From Zea mays (taxonomy: Eukaryota > Streptophyta > Magnoliopsida > Poales > Poaceae): DNA of 64,000 bases. The translations under genes and the position numbers were made by a program. The notes under the pieces are model-generated. The model had not been told where the DNA came from, did not search any database, and was given only the letters and a program-made list of their open reading frames with translations. Numbering within the stretch: position 1 is the first letter of the stretch; each line of letters starts with the position of its first letter. This document shows positions 1 to 9,191 of the stretch, in pieces. The stretch covers positions 43,012,095-43,076,094 of the forward strand of contig NC_050097.1 in the NCBI RefSeq assembly GCF_902167145.1, written 5' to 3'.

Positions 1-1731
1 GCTGAATTGGATGAAGCAACAATGATTTGTCACACTAACGGTAAAATAAAATGTTATTTGTTGGTTTTAAACGTCAGTAATTGCTACGAAGTAGGATAAT
101 TTATATGGAGCGCATTCATTTTTTATTGATGCCTGACTTTAGCAATCACTCTATATTTTGATCCATCTTTTTTATAAGTTTTAGTTCATGTGATTTTTTT
201 AGAAACTTGAGCTCACAAACTTTTTCTTATTTGGTCTTTATATGATGGAATTATGTCAATTTATAATCTATATTTGTTCAGTCAGTCGTTGTGAACTCTC
301 TTCTAATCGCTCACTTCATTGGTCGTGTTGTACCATGACATATTGTATGGAGTAAACAATAACTGATTTAGCCAAATTTAAAAATATATTATACGGAGAG
401 CAGAGACAATCAATAAAAAATATTGCTTTTATGGATAGTTTACATGGATATTGTTGTAAGTCATCACAACACACGGTAGTCATAAAAATCGAGAGGACTG
501 TATCATTCTGTCACATCCACTTTAACCCCAAACAAAACACTGCCCAAACGAGAGAACCAGGCGTCATGTCCCGCGGCCGCGCCCCGCGGTGGAGCGGTCC
601 GGTCCCTCGGGGAGGGATCCGTTGAGGGTTTCAGGCCCTCCGGACTCCGGTTGGTTGGTGGTGGCCAACCGCGGCGACGTGAGTGGAGGTGATGCCCCAC
701 CTTCCGCTGTGTGTTCGTCCGTCTTCGCGAGAATCGCATTCGCAGAGCCGTAGGCCGCCAACGCTCCGGCTCACCCACCGTGCAGGGTCATACTCATACA
801 CATCCGTATGCAGTGGTGGCATTATAATAAGGGGAAACGGTGGGTACGGAACCGTGCATACGGTACATGACATGCTTTTGGTCACTTTTAGAGAAAGGTT
901 GTTGCAGTTGTTACTCCGAGCTTCTCTCCTTCCGACGGCTATATAGCCCAGTCCGGTCAGTAAGATGGCAACCGGAAATTCCCACGGCTCCCCGTCCCGC
1001 AAATGTTCATGGCACTTTTTGTCTTATTCTCGTCCCGTCGTGCAATTTATCCTCACGGTAAATCTATCCCAATTAGTAAATACAATATTTACAGACGAAT
1101 TAAAATTGATTCTATTAAATTAATATAAATTTAACAAAAAAATTTTAAAAATACAAGAAACGCCTTCTTTAGAGTATATTTTGCTATTTTATAATAGGTC
1201 ATATATTAAATTTTTAGTATCATACAAATGGACTAATTTACAAGAAGAAAAATTAGCGCGGCGGATATGTGAGGAACGGGGAATGGTTTCACATCCCCGT
1301 CCCCTCAAACCCGATGGGGATAAAGTTTTCCCTATTTCGATCCTGTGGGAACTAAATTACCCACATCGGCGTCCTCTAATAGAGGAATTCCCCACAGAGA
1401 ATCGGGTATCGGGCCCCTATTGCTATCTGAACCGGTCACCATGCGATCTAATCCAAGAGCCAGCATTAATAATATCTATATTTAAATTCATACCCTTAGT
1501 TTTGCCACATTCCTTATTTTTACCATTAGTTGTATTTTTTTTTTTTTTGCTCAGTTTTACTTTTCTACTATATAGCACTGGAAGGATAAGACTGAGAAGA
1601 AAAAAACACGATTAAAGGTAAAAATGAGAGCACCATCAAAACTAATGGCACCCCTTAAAAACCGATAATAATAAAGGCGTTTCTGCCTTTCCGGACAAAT
1701 GCCCTTTTCCAACTGCGTCTAGAGTCTCTTT
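1..1731. other. Intergenic flank, no gene recognised
   Basis: No open frame here looks like a real protein. The first 540 bases and 1060-1250 are AT-rich. Bases 560-1010 are GC-rich, with overlapping short frames on both strands and no recognisable domain. Around 1270-1420 there are repeated cccc/gggg-rich words (cccgatgggg, tccccgtcccc, ttccccaca) of the kind seen in decayed hAT-type non-autonomous elements, but I could not find paired ends. Probably old transposon remains. Confidence 0.4.
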
Positions 1732-1996
1732 GGGTCTGTTTGGTTGGTTTCTCTCGCCAACCTGGCTGTGTGAGCCAGGATCACTGGAGCCTGGCTCTGG
1801 AGATGCGACCAATCTGCTCGTATCTGGTGAGCCTGGCCCAGGGTGCTTTAAGGATGGTGCGAGCCTGGATCTAAATCTACATGCAGGCAACCAAACATAG
1901 AGCTCGCACGCGCATAGCCTGGCTCACAGCAACCAAACAGCAGCTACCCGCACCCTGTGATGCAAGCACGCGCAGATGCAGGCAACCAAACACACC
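1732..1996. mobile_element. Tourist-like MITE
   Basis: A 265-bp segment starts with GGGTCTGTTTGGTTGG and ends with the inverted form CCAACCAAACACACC-like (GGTGTGTTTGGTTGCC on the other strand). It is bordered by the triplet ttt on both sides (1729-1731 and 1997-1999). The word gcaaccaaaca recurs inside, near 1890 and 1930. Short size, GG-start ends and a 3-bp duplication fit PIF/Harbinger-derived Tourist elements, although their usual duplication is TTA/TAA. No coding capacity. Confidence 0.5.
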
Positions 1997-2379
1997 TTTT
2001 GTTGTTCTTTTTTTTATATATATACTCGTACTACCTACAGCTATTGGATTTCAACGCTATAGTCTGATTGCAAGAATCATAGCGCACCCTACTGGATCCC
2101 AAGCTTGATTAGACTGGACCGGCTGGGCGCTCTCGTCTCACAAAATACTCCTACATGGCATACGTTAGAAAAGTGTAGGCAAGTGTTCTCTGTTATACTC
2201 AGAGGTCAGAGCCCACACAACCAATTTTTTTTTATGAAGACCGCACTTGTATACGCGGAACCCTTGCTTGTACAACAAGCAAAACAAACGTAGTTGAGCA
2301 CACACGCAGTCACGTCCGTCCAGTCACACGTCTGAGGGGTACTGTACGCGCGTACAGCCGAGCTGCTGACGCCCAAACC

Positions 2380-2503
2380 GCGTGTTCGGTTGGCGCTGGC
2401 GGTGGCATCAGCGGAACCTTCTGCTTGGCGTCAAAAAAAAAAAAAAAAAACGAGGCCGTTGGCTTAGGTTGGAGAGGGCCCCGCCAGCGCCAACCGAACA
2501 CGC
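2380..2503. repeat. Perfect 23-bp inverted repeat with poly(A) loop
   Basis: The arm at 2380-2402 (gcgtgttcggttggcgctgg...) is matched exactly in reverse complement at 2481-2503. The 78-bp loop contains an uninterrupted run of about 18 A starting near 2432. The TTCGGTTGG-type end resembles MITE termini, so this may be a very short MITE or a hairpin locus. No clear target-site duplication was found. Confidence 0.6.
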
Positions 2504-3957
2504 AAAAAGTCAGTGTATTCGGGAATCGGGACCAAAGTCCACGAAGGCGTAGCGTTGCCGGGGGTCTATTTTAAAGTCCCCTCCCCGGGCTCCCCCTCCT
2601 CGCTGGCATGCACTCCGCACTCTCTCCGGATGCTCTGCGATCCTGCACCGCTCATGGCGTGCTGTGCACACCGCATACGCGTCGAGGACGGGCCAGCCCG
2701 GCAGCAGAGACAGAGAGGGCTACTGCTGCCGCTTCAGCTGAAAGTGGGACGGCGTCGGGCACGGCAAGTTTCCACTTGAACTGTGCGGTCGTCGTCTCTT
2801 TCCGCTCCAGATTTTCAATTCGCCTGTTGCGTTGTGCGTGCCTAGGCTACGCTTCAGCTCGCTTCTGAACTCCGATAGGCGATAGCAAGGACCCGACCTA
2901 CGCAAGATGACACTCGACGTCGAGTCGTCGACGACAGTGCCACACAAACGGTGCGGGCATGCAGAGTGCAGGAGGCTAGTGATGAAAAGGGAAGCCGGCT
3001 GCCCCTGGGCGCTACCGCGTTCCGTCAGTGGCTGACTGCCTGACTGCACTGCACGGCACGGCTTAGCAGAATGAGAGGCGGTTTTACGTTAGCTTGAGAG
3101 AGAGCGCACCACTGCATATATCTATGGTGACAGCGATTACTGCCTGAGAAGCTTAACCGATGATTACGCCATCATGACATTTACTGGTCAGCACTCAGCA
3201 CTCACCAGTCACCAACGCGGACGGTTACGCCTTCCAGAGACACTCCTTGTCGCGCCGTGGCGATAAGAACTCTGTATGTGCACCTCGCCGCAATGCACGT
3301 CCGTGTATCAAGCGAGCTGGATCACGACCGTTGCAGTAAACATAACAACATACCCAACACTGCCTAAACAAGTAAACATAACAACATTTGTTGATCAATA
3401 ATACGATTGCAGTCTAGATTGACATTTGTTTCCTCGTTCAGCACAGCTCCATTTTTCTGGCGACCTCCCTTACATGACCTACTTCTCTACAATTGCGTAT
3501 GTTATCTTTCACATTTCCCCCCTTATTCATCGGGTCTTCTTCTTCCTCACGAGTCTCAATCTATCATCCCCGCCTCTACCCTCCTCGGTCGTGGCCCGGG
3601 CGACTTGTAACCTCACCGACGAACTTAGTGCCTGCCTACTACCCCTGACGAATAAACTCGCCCTTCCCTAATCCCAATCTAAGAGTTCATCAATGCCTCC
3701 TCTCCCACCGCCGACACCACTTATCCACTTATCTCACTTTAGCCGCTTGGCAGCGACACCCACTTCTCCCTCATCGCTCCTCGACCTTACGACATATTTG
3801 ACTTTGAGAGACGACGACCTTAACTAGATTAATGGAGGCGAACATGGTTAGGTGTCATTTCCCTTAATTATGGCTAGGATCTACGATCGATCGTCCAACT
3901 TCATTAATGGTTAATATAAATGATCATTGTAACGCGTCCAACTTTGTTTCGACGACC
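2504..3957. other. Intergenic region, no gene recognised
   Basis: Only short overlapping frames of low plausibility are present. 2510-3060 is GC-rich. 3400-3700 is C/T-rich, with frames whose peptides show no family I know. The block attaatggaggYgaaca near 3830 recurs at about 14146 on the other side of the solo LTR, so the interrupted target DNA may itself contain a repeated unit. Confidence 0.35.
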
Positions 3958-4679
3958 GCTGCTGTCGGCGTTTTGAACCCGGGGGTCCCTGGACCGACGA
4001 GTAAATTGTCGCCGCGTGCCCCAGCCCAGATGGGTCGGTGCGAGACGGAGCGCGAAGGGGGGAAGAAGCCAGAGGGAGACAGGCGTGAGAGGTGAAACCC
4101 GCGGCCTTCGTGTTTGTCCCGCGCCCAGGTCGGGTGCGCTTGCAGTAGGGGGTTACAAGCGTCCGCGCGGGAGGGAGCGAGCGGCCTTACGCGAGCGCCG
4201 TCCCGTCCTTCTCCGCGCGGCCAACCCTCTGTAAGAGGGCCCTGGACCTTCCTTTTATAGGCATAAGGAAAGGATCCAGGTGTACAATGGGGGGTGTAGC
4301 AGTGTGCTAACGTGTCTAGCGGAGGAGAGCTAGTGCCCTAAGTACATGCCATCGTGGCAGCCGGAGAGGTTTTGGCACCCGGTTCGTGTGGTGTCGTGGC
4401 CGTCGGAGGAGCGCTGGAGCCTGGCGGAAGGACAGCTGTCGGGGCTGTCGGGTCCTTGCTGACGTCCTCTTGCTTCCGTAAGGGGGCTGAGAGCCGCCGT
4501 CGTCATAGAGCGTGTGGGGCGCCATCATTACTTGTTTGGCGGAGCGAGCCAGATGGGACGTCAGTCTTGTTCCCCGTAGCCTGAGTCAGCTTGGAGTAGG
4601 GTAATGATGGTGCCTCCTGTGACGTGGTCGGTCCGAGCCCTGGGTTGGGCGAGGTGGAGGCTCCTCCGAGGTCATGATC

Positions 4680-4965
4680 GAGTCTGTCTTCCAAGGCCGA
4701 GGTCGAGTCCGAGCCCCTGGGTCGGGCGAGGCGGAGACCGTCGGCTGAGGCCAGGGCTGAGTCCGAGCCCTGGGGTCGGGCGAAGCGGAGTTCGTCGTCC
4801 TCCGGGGCTGAGCCCGAGTTCGAGCCCTGGGGTCGGGCGAAGCGGAGTTCGTCGTCCTCCAGGGCTGAGCCCGAGTCCGAGCCCTGGGGTCGGGCGAAGC
4901 GGAGTTCGTCGTCTTCCGGGGCTGAGCCCGAGTCCGAGCCCTGGGGTCGGTCGATGCGGAGTTTC
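4680..4965 (-). repeat. Tandem ~57-bp repeats inside the solo LTR
   Basis: Units built on gagccctggggtcgggcgaag followed by cggagttcgtcgtcctcc recur head to tail about five times with small changes. They are the same family of subrepeats as in the LTRs of the Gypsy element at 19204-42405. Frames stay open through them in several phases, giving artefactual Ser/Pro/Gly-rich peptides. Confidence 0.8.
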
Positions 4966-5147
4966 CTATGGCGCCTGAGGCCGGACTTGGCTGCTGTCAG
5001 CCTCACTCTGTCGAGTGGCACAGCAGTCGGAGTGGCGCAGGCGGCGCTGTCCTCTTGTCAGGCCGGTCAGTGGAGCGGCGAAGTGACTACGGTCACTTCG
5101 GCTCTGTCGACTGGAGGGCGTGCGTCAGGATAAAGGTGTCAGGTCAC

Positions 5148-6436
5148 TGAAAGGGAATTAGGCTTACACCTAGTCCCTAATTAATTTTGGTGGTTGAATT
5201 ACCCAACACAAATATTTGGACTAACTAGTTTGCTCTAGTGTATAAGTTATACAGGTGCCAAAGGTTCACACTTAGCCAATAAAAAGACCAAGTTTTGGGT
5301 TCGACAAAAGAGCAAAGGGACTACCGAAGGCTCCTCTGGTCTGGCGCACCGGACTGTCCGGTGTGCCACCGGACATGTCCGGTGCACCAGAGGACTCCAA
5401 ACTCAAACTCGTCACCTTCGGGAATTTCCAGAGGCAACTCCGCTATAATTCACCGGACTGTCCGGTGTACACCGGACATGTCTGGTGCTCCAAGGAAGAG
5501 CGGTCTCCGGAACTCGCCAGCCTCGGGAATTCACTTCAGCTTCTTCGCTAAAATTCACCGGACTGTCCGGTGCAACAGCGAGGCAACGACTATTTCAGCG
5601 CCAACGGCTACCTGCGACGCATTTAATGCGCGCCAGAAGCACGCAGTCGTCAGGCACGCGGGAGCAGGTGCACCGGACAATCTACAGTTCATGTCTGGTG
5701 CGCCACCGGACATCAAGGCGGGCCCAGAGACAGAGCTCCAACAGTCGAATCCCAACGGATTTGGTGACGTGGCTGTCGCATCGGACATGTCCGGTGTGCA
5801 CTGGACTGTCCGGTGCGCCATCGAACAGACAGCCTCACCAAACAGCTAGTTTGGTGGTTGGGGCTATAAATACCCCAACCACCCACCATTCATTGTATCC
5901 AAGATTTCCAGCTTCCAACCACTATACAAGAGCTAGCATTCATTACAAAGCACACCAAAAGAGATCAAATCCTCTCCCAACTCTTCACAAAGCCTTAGTG
6001 ACTAGAAAGAGTGATTTGTAGTGTCCATTTGAGCTCTTGCGCTTGGATCGCTTCTTTTTCTTTGGCATTCTTTCTTGTGATCAAACACTCACTTGTAATT
6101 GAGGCAAGAGACACCAATCGTGTGGTGTTCTTTGTGGGAAGTTTGATTCCCAAGTGATTTGAGAAGAGAAGCTCACTCGGTCCGAGGGACCGTTTGAGAG
6201 AGGGAAGGGTTGAAAGAGACCCGGCCTTTGTGGCCTCCTCAACGGGGAGTAGGTTTGAGAGAACCGAACCTCGGTAAAACAAATCCGCATGTCTCACCTC
6301 ATTATTCGCTTGCGATTTGTTTTGCGCCCTCTCTCGCGGACTCTATTATATTTCTAACGCTAACCCGGCTTGTAGTTGTGATTATTTTTGAGAATTTCAG
6401 TTTCGCCCTATTCACCCCCCCTCTAGGCGACTTTCA
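5148..6436 (+). repeat. 5' LTR of Copia element A
   Basis: 1289 bp, starting TGAAAGGGAA and ending GGCGACTTTCA, followed directly by the primer binding site. It differs from the 3' LTR by roughly a dozen substitutions, mostly transitions, plus gains and losses of palindrome units. Palindromes of the CACCGGAC-n-GTCCGGTG type lie at 5347-5363, 5367-5384, 5451-5467, 5470-5487, 5556-5572, 5779-5796 and 5799-5815, some with one base changed. Confidence 0.95.
5865..5872 (+). promoter_or_regulatory. TATA box of element A LTR, in an inverted repeat
   Basis: TATAAATA is flanked by GGTGGTTGGGG on the left and its exact reverse complement CCCCAACCACC on the right, with the loop holding the TATA box. 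The arrangement is identical in the 3' LTR (TATA at 13201-13208) and in both LTRs of element C. Transcription would start a few tens of bases downstream. Confidence 0.8.
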
Positions 6437-6437
6437 A

Positions 6438-6450
6438 TTGGTATCAGAGC
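6438..6450 (+). other. Primer binding site (tRNA-iMet) of element A
   Basis: TTGGTATCAGAGC begins two bases after the 5' LTR. TGGTATCAGAGC is the complement of the 3' end of plant initiator methionine tRNA, the standard primer for plant Copia elements. Confidence 0.92.
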
Positions 6451-6484
6451 CCGGTGCTTCATTAGAGCCTAACCGCTCGAAGTG

Positions 6485-9178
6485 ATGTCGGGAGATCACA
6501 CCAAGAGGGAGATGGAGACCGGCGACAAGCCCGCTACAAGCCACGGGAGCACTTCATCGGAAGAGTCCCGCACCAAGAGGAAGGAGAAGAAGAAGGACTC
6601 CTCCAAACGGAAGGAGAAAAGATCCTCTTCTTCACACCACAAGGAGAAGAAGGAGAAATCTTCTTCTCACAAGTCGCATCGGAAAGGCAACAAGCACAAG
6701 AGGATGAGGAAGGTGGTCTACTACGAGACCGACACTTCATCAACATCAACCTCCGACTCCGATGCGTCGTCCGTAACTTCTAAGCGCCAAGAGCGCAAGA
6801 AGTTTAGTAAGATCCCCTTACACTATCCTCGTACACCTAGACATACTCCATTACTTTCCGTTTCATTAGGCAAACCACCAACTTTTGATGGCGAAGATTA
6901 TGCTAGGTGGAGTGATTTAATGAAATTTCATCTAACCTCACTTCACAAAAGTATATGGAATGTTGTTGAGTTTGGAGCACAGGTACCATCCATAGGGGAT
7001 GAGGATTATGATACGGACGAGGTGGCCCAAATCGAGCACTTCAACTCTCAAGCTACAACCATACTCCTCGCCTCTCTAAGCAGGGAGGAATACAACAAGG
7101 TGCAAGGGTTGAAGAATGCAAAGGAGATTTGGGACCTACTCAAGACCGTGCACGAGGGTGATGAACTCACCAAGATCACAAAGCGGGAAACGATCGAGGG
7201 GGGGCTCGGTCGTTTTCGTCTTCGCCAAGGGGAAGAGCCACAAGATATGTACAACCGGCTCAAAACCTTGGTGAACCAAGTGCGCAACCTCGGGAGTAAG
7301 AAGTGGGACGACCACGAGGTGGTTAAGGTTATTCTAAGATCTCTCATTTTCCTTAACCCCACTCAAGTTCAATTAATTCGTGGTAATCCTAGATACCCAC
7401 TAATGACCCCCGAAGAAGTTATCGGAAATTTTGTGAGCTTTGAATGTATGATTAAAGGCTCAAAGAAGATCAACGAGCTTGATGAACCCTCCACGTCCAA
7501 GGCACAACCGGTGGCCTTCAAGGCGACGGAGGAGAAGAAGGAGGGGTCTACACCGAGTAGACAACCAATTGACGCCTCAAAGCTCGATAATGAGGAGATG
7601 GCTTTAATCATCAAAAGCTTTCGCCAAATCCTCAAGCAATGGAGGGAGAAGGACTACAAACCCCGCTCCAAGAAAGTGTGCTACAAATGTGGTAAGCCCG
7701 GTCATTTTATTACAAAATATCCTATGTCTAGTGACAGTGACAGGGGCGACGACAAGAAGGGAAAGAGGAGAGAAAAGAAGTACTACAAGAAGAAGGGCGG
7801 CGATGCCCATGTTTGCCGGGAGTGGGACTCCGACGAGAGCTCCACCGAGTCCTCCTCCGACGAGGACGCCGCCAACATCGCCGTCACCAAGGGACTCCTC
7901 TTTCCCAACGTCGGCCACAAGTGCCTCATGGCAAAGGACGGCAAAAGGAAGAAGGTTAAATCTAAATCCTCCACTAAATATGAATCCTCTAGTGATGATA
8001 ATGCTAGTGATGAGGAAAATAATTTGCGTACCCTTTTTGCCGACCTAAACATGCAACAAAAAGAAAAATTAAATGAATTGATTAGTGCTATTCATGAGAA
8101 GGATGATCTCTTGGACTCTCAAGAGGACTTCCTTATTAAGGAAAACAAAAAGCATGTTAAGGTCAAAAATGCTTATGCTTTACAAGTTGAAAAATGTGAA
8201 AAATTGTCTAGTGAGCTAAGCACCTGCCGTGAGACTATTGACAACCTTGGAAATGAAAATGCTAGATTAATTGCTAAGGTTGATTCTCATGTTTGTGATG
8301 CTTCAATTCCCAATCTTAGAAATGGCAATGATGATTTGCTTGCTAAGATTAAGGAATTGAATGATTCTCTTGCTAGCCTTAGAGTAGAAAATGAAAATTT
8401 GATGGCTAAGGCTAAAGATCTTGATGTTTGCAATGTTACAATTTCCAATCTTAGGGATAACAATGATATTTTGCGTGCTAAGATTGTTGAACTTAATTCT
8501 TGCAAACCATCTACATCTACCGTTGAGCACACTTCTATTTGTACTAGATGTAGAGATGTTGATATCAATGCTATTCATGATCACATGGCTTTAATTAAAC
8601 AACAAAATGATCATATAGCTATGTTAGATGCTAAAATTGCCGAGCATAACTTAGAAAATGAAAAGTTTAAATTTGCTAGAAGTATGCTCTATAATGGGAG
8701 ACGCCCTGGCATCAAGGATGGCATTGGCTACCAAAGGGGAGACAATGTCAAACTTAATGCCCCTCCTAGAAATTTGTCTAACTTTGTTAAGGGCAAGGCT
8801 CCCATGACTCAGGATAACGAGGGTTACATTTTGTACCCTGCCGGTTATTCCGAGAGCAAAATTAGGAGAACTCATTCTAGGAAGTCTCACTCTGGCCCTA
8901 ACCATGCTTTTATGTATAAGGGTGAGACATCTAGTTCTAGGCAACCAACCCGTGCTAAGTTGCCTAAAAGGAAAACTCCTAATGCATCAAATGAGCATGA
9001 CATTGCATTCAAAACTTTTGATGCATCTTATGTGCTTACTAACAAATCCGGCAAGGTAGTTGCCAAGTTTGTTGGGGGCAAACACAAGGGTTCCAAGACT
9101 TGTGTTTGGGTACCCAAAGTTCTTGTTTCTAATGCCAAAGGACCCAAAACCGTTTGGGTACCTAAAGTCAAGAACTAA
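6485..9178 (+). CDS. Gag of Copia element A
   Basis: Structural (capsid/nucleocapsid) protein of 897 residues, forming cytoplasmic virus-like particles. The N-terminus is very Lys/Ser-rich; a retrotransposon gag (UBN2-like) domain occupies about residues 125-290 (LGKPPTFDGEDYARWSDLM near its start). A CCHC zinc knuckle lies near residue 400, followed by acidic serine clusters and a long heptad-like coiled coil (about 510-740). The knuckle is CYKCGKPGHFITKY: its last Cys is Tyr (codon at 7718-7720), so zinc binding is probably lost; element C has the normal Cys. The ATG at 6485 is preceded by GTG in frame; I chose the ATG. The stop TAA is at 9176-9178. The frame is otherwise open, so a protein could be made, though its RNA-binding motif is damaged. 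Confidence 0.88.
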   Translation: MSGDHTKREMETGDKPATSHGSTSSEESRTKRKEKKKDSSKRKEKRSSSSHHKEKKEKSSSHKSHRKGNKHKRMRKVVYYETDTSSTSTSDSDASSVTSKRQERKKFSKIPLHYPRTPRHTPLLSVSLGKPPTFDGEDYARWSDLMKFHLTSLHKSIWNVVEFGAQVPSIGDEDYDTDEVAQIEHFNSQATTILLASLSREEYNKVQGLKNAKEIWDLLKTVHEGDELTKITKRETIEGGLGRFRLRQGEEPQDMYNRLKTLVNQVRNLGSKKWDDHEVVKVILRSLIFLNPTQVQLIRGNPRYPLMTPEEVIGNFVSFECMIKGSKKINELDEPSTSKAQPVAFKATEEKKEGSTPSRQPIDASKLDNEEMALIIKSFRQILKQWREKDYKPRSKKVCYKCGKPGHFITKYPMSSDSDRGDDKKGKRREKKYYKKKGGDAHVCREWDSDESSTESSSDEDAANIAVTKGLLFPNVGHKCLMAKDGKRKKVKSKSSTKYESSSDDNASDEENNLRTLFADLNMQQKEKLNELISAIHEKDDLLDSQEDFLIKENKKHVKVKNAYALQVEKCEKLSSELSTCRETIDNLGNENARLIAKVDSHVCDASIPNLRNGNDDLLAKIKELNDSLASLRVENENLMAKAKDLDVCNVTISNLRDNNDILRAKIVELNSCKPSTSTVEHTSICTRCRDVDINAIHDHMALIKQQNDHIAMLDAKIAEHNLENEKFKFARSMLYNGRRPGIKDGIGYQRGDNVKLNAPPRNLSNFVKGKAPMTQDNEGYILYPAGYSESKIRRTHSRKSHSGPNHAFMYKGETSSSRQPTRAKLPKRKTPNASNEHDIAFKTFDASYVLTNKSGKVVAKFVGGKHKGSKTCVWVPKVLVSNAKGPKTVWVPKVKN

Positions 9179-9191
9179 AATTGTGTTGTAG
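9056..9191 (+). other. Candidate 136-nt intron at the gag-pol junction of element A
   Basis: AAG|GTAGTT at 9053-9061 falls exactly between two gag codons. TTGTGTTGTAG|GTT ends at 9191, just where the pol frame (one base ahead of gag) becomes open. Removing 9056-9191 would delete both the gag stop (9176-9178) and the TAG that blocks the pol frame (9189-9191), and would join gag to the protease in phase. Inference from sequence only; no transcript evidence is available here. Confidence 0.45.

Noticed and set aside
4604..4978. Frames of 124-172 codons through the tandem repeats of the solo LTR
   Set aside because: Both strands are open because the repeat unit length is a multiple of three and lacks stops; this is the same non-coding LTR subrepeat as in element B.
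5347..5572. CRISPR-like array of short palindromic repeats
   Set aside because: The repeats are irregularly spaced inside LTRs of a eukaryotic retrotransposon. There is no constant spacer length and no Cas gene.
5295..6021. Open frames of 100-190 codons inside the Opie-like LTRs (also at 12632, 29247 and 37314)
   Set aside because: They run through the palindromes, which lack stops in several phases, so three overlapping frames are open at once. They are repeat artefacts in LTRs, not genes.
6437..6450. A tRNA gene at the TGGTATCAGAGC sites
   Set aside because: Only the primer binding site complementary to the tRNA 3' end is present; no cloverleaf.
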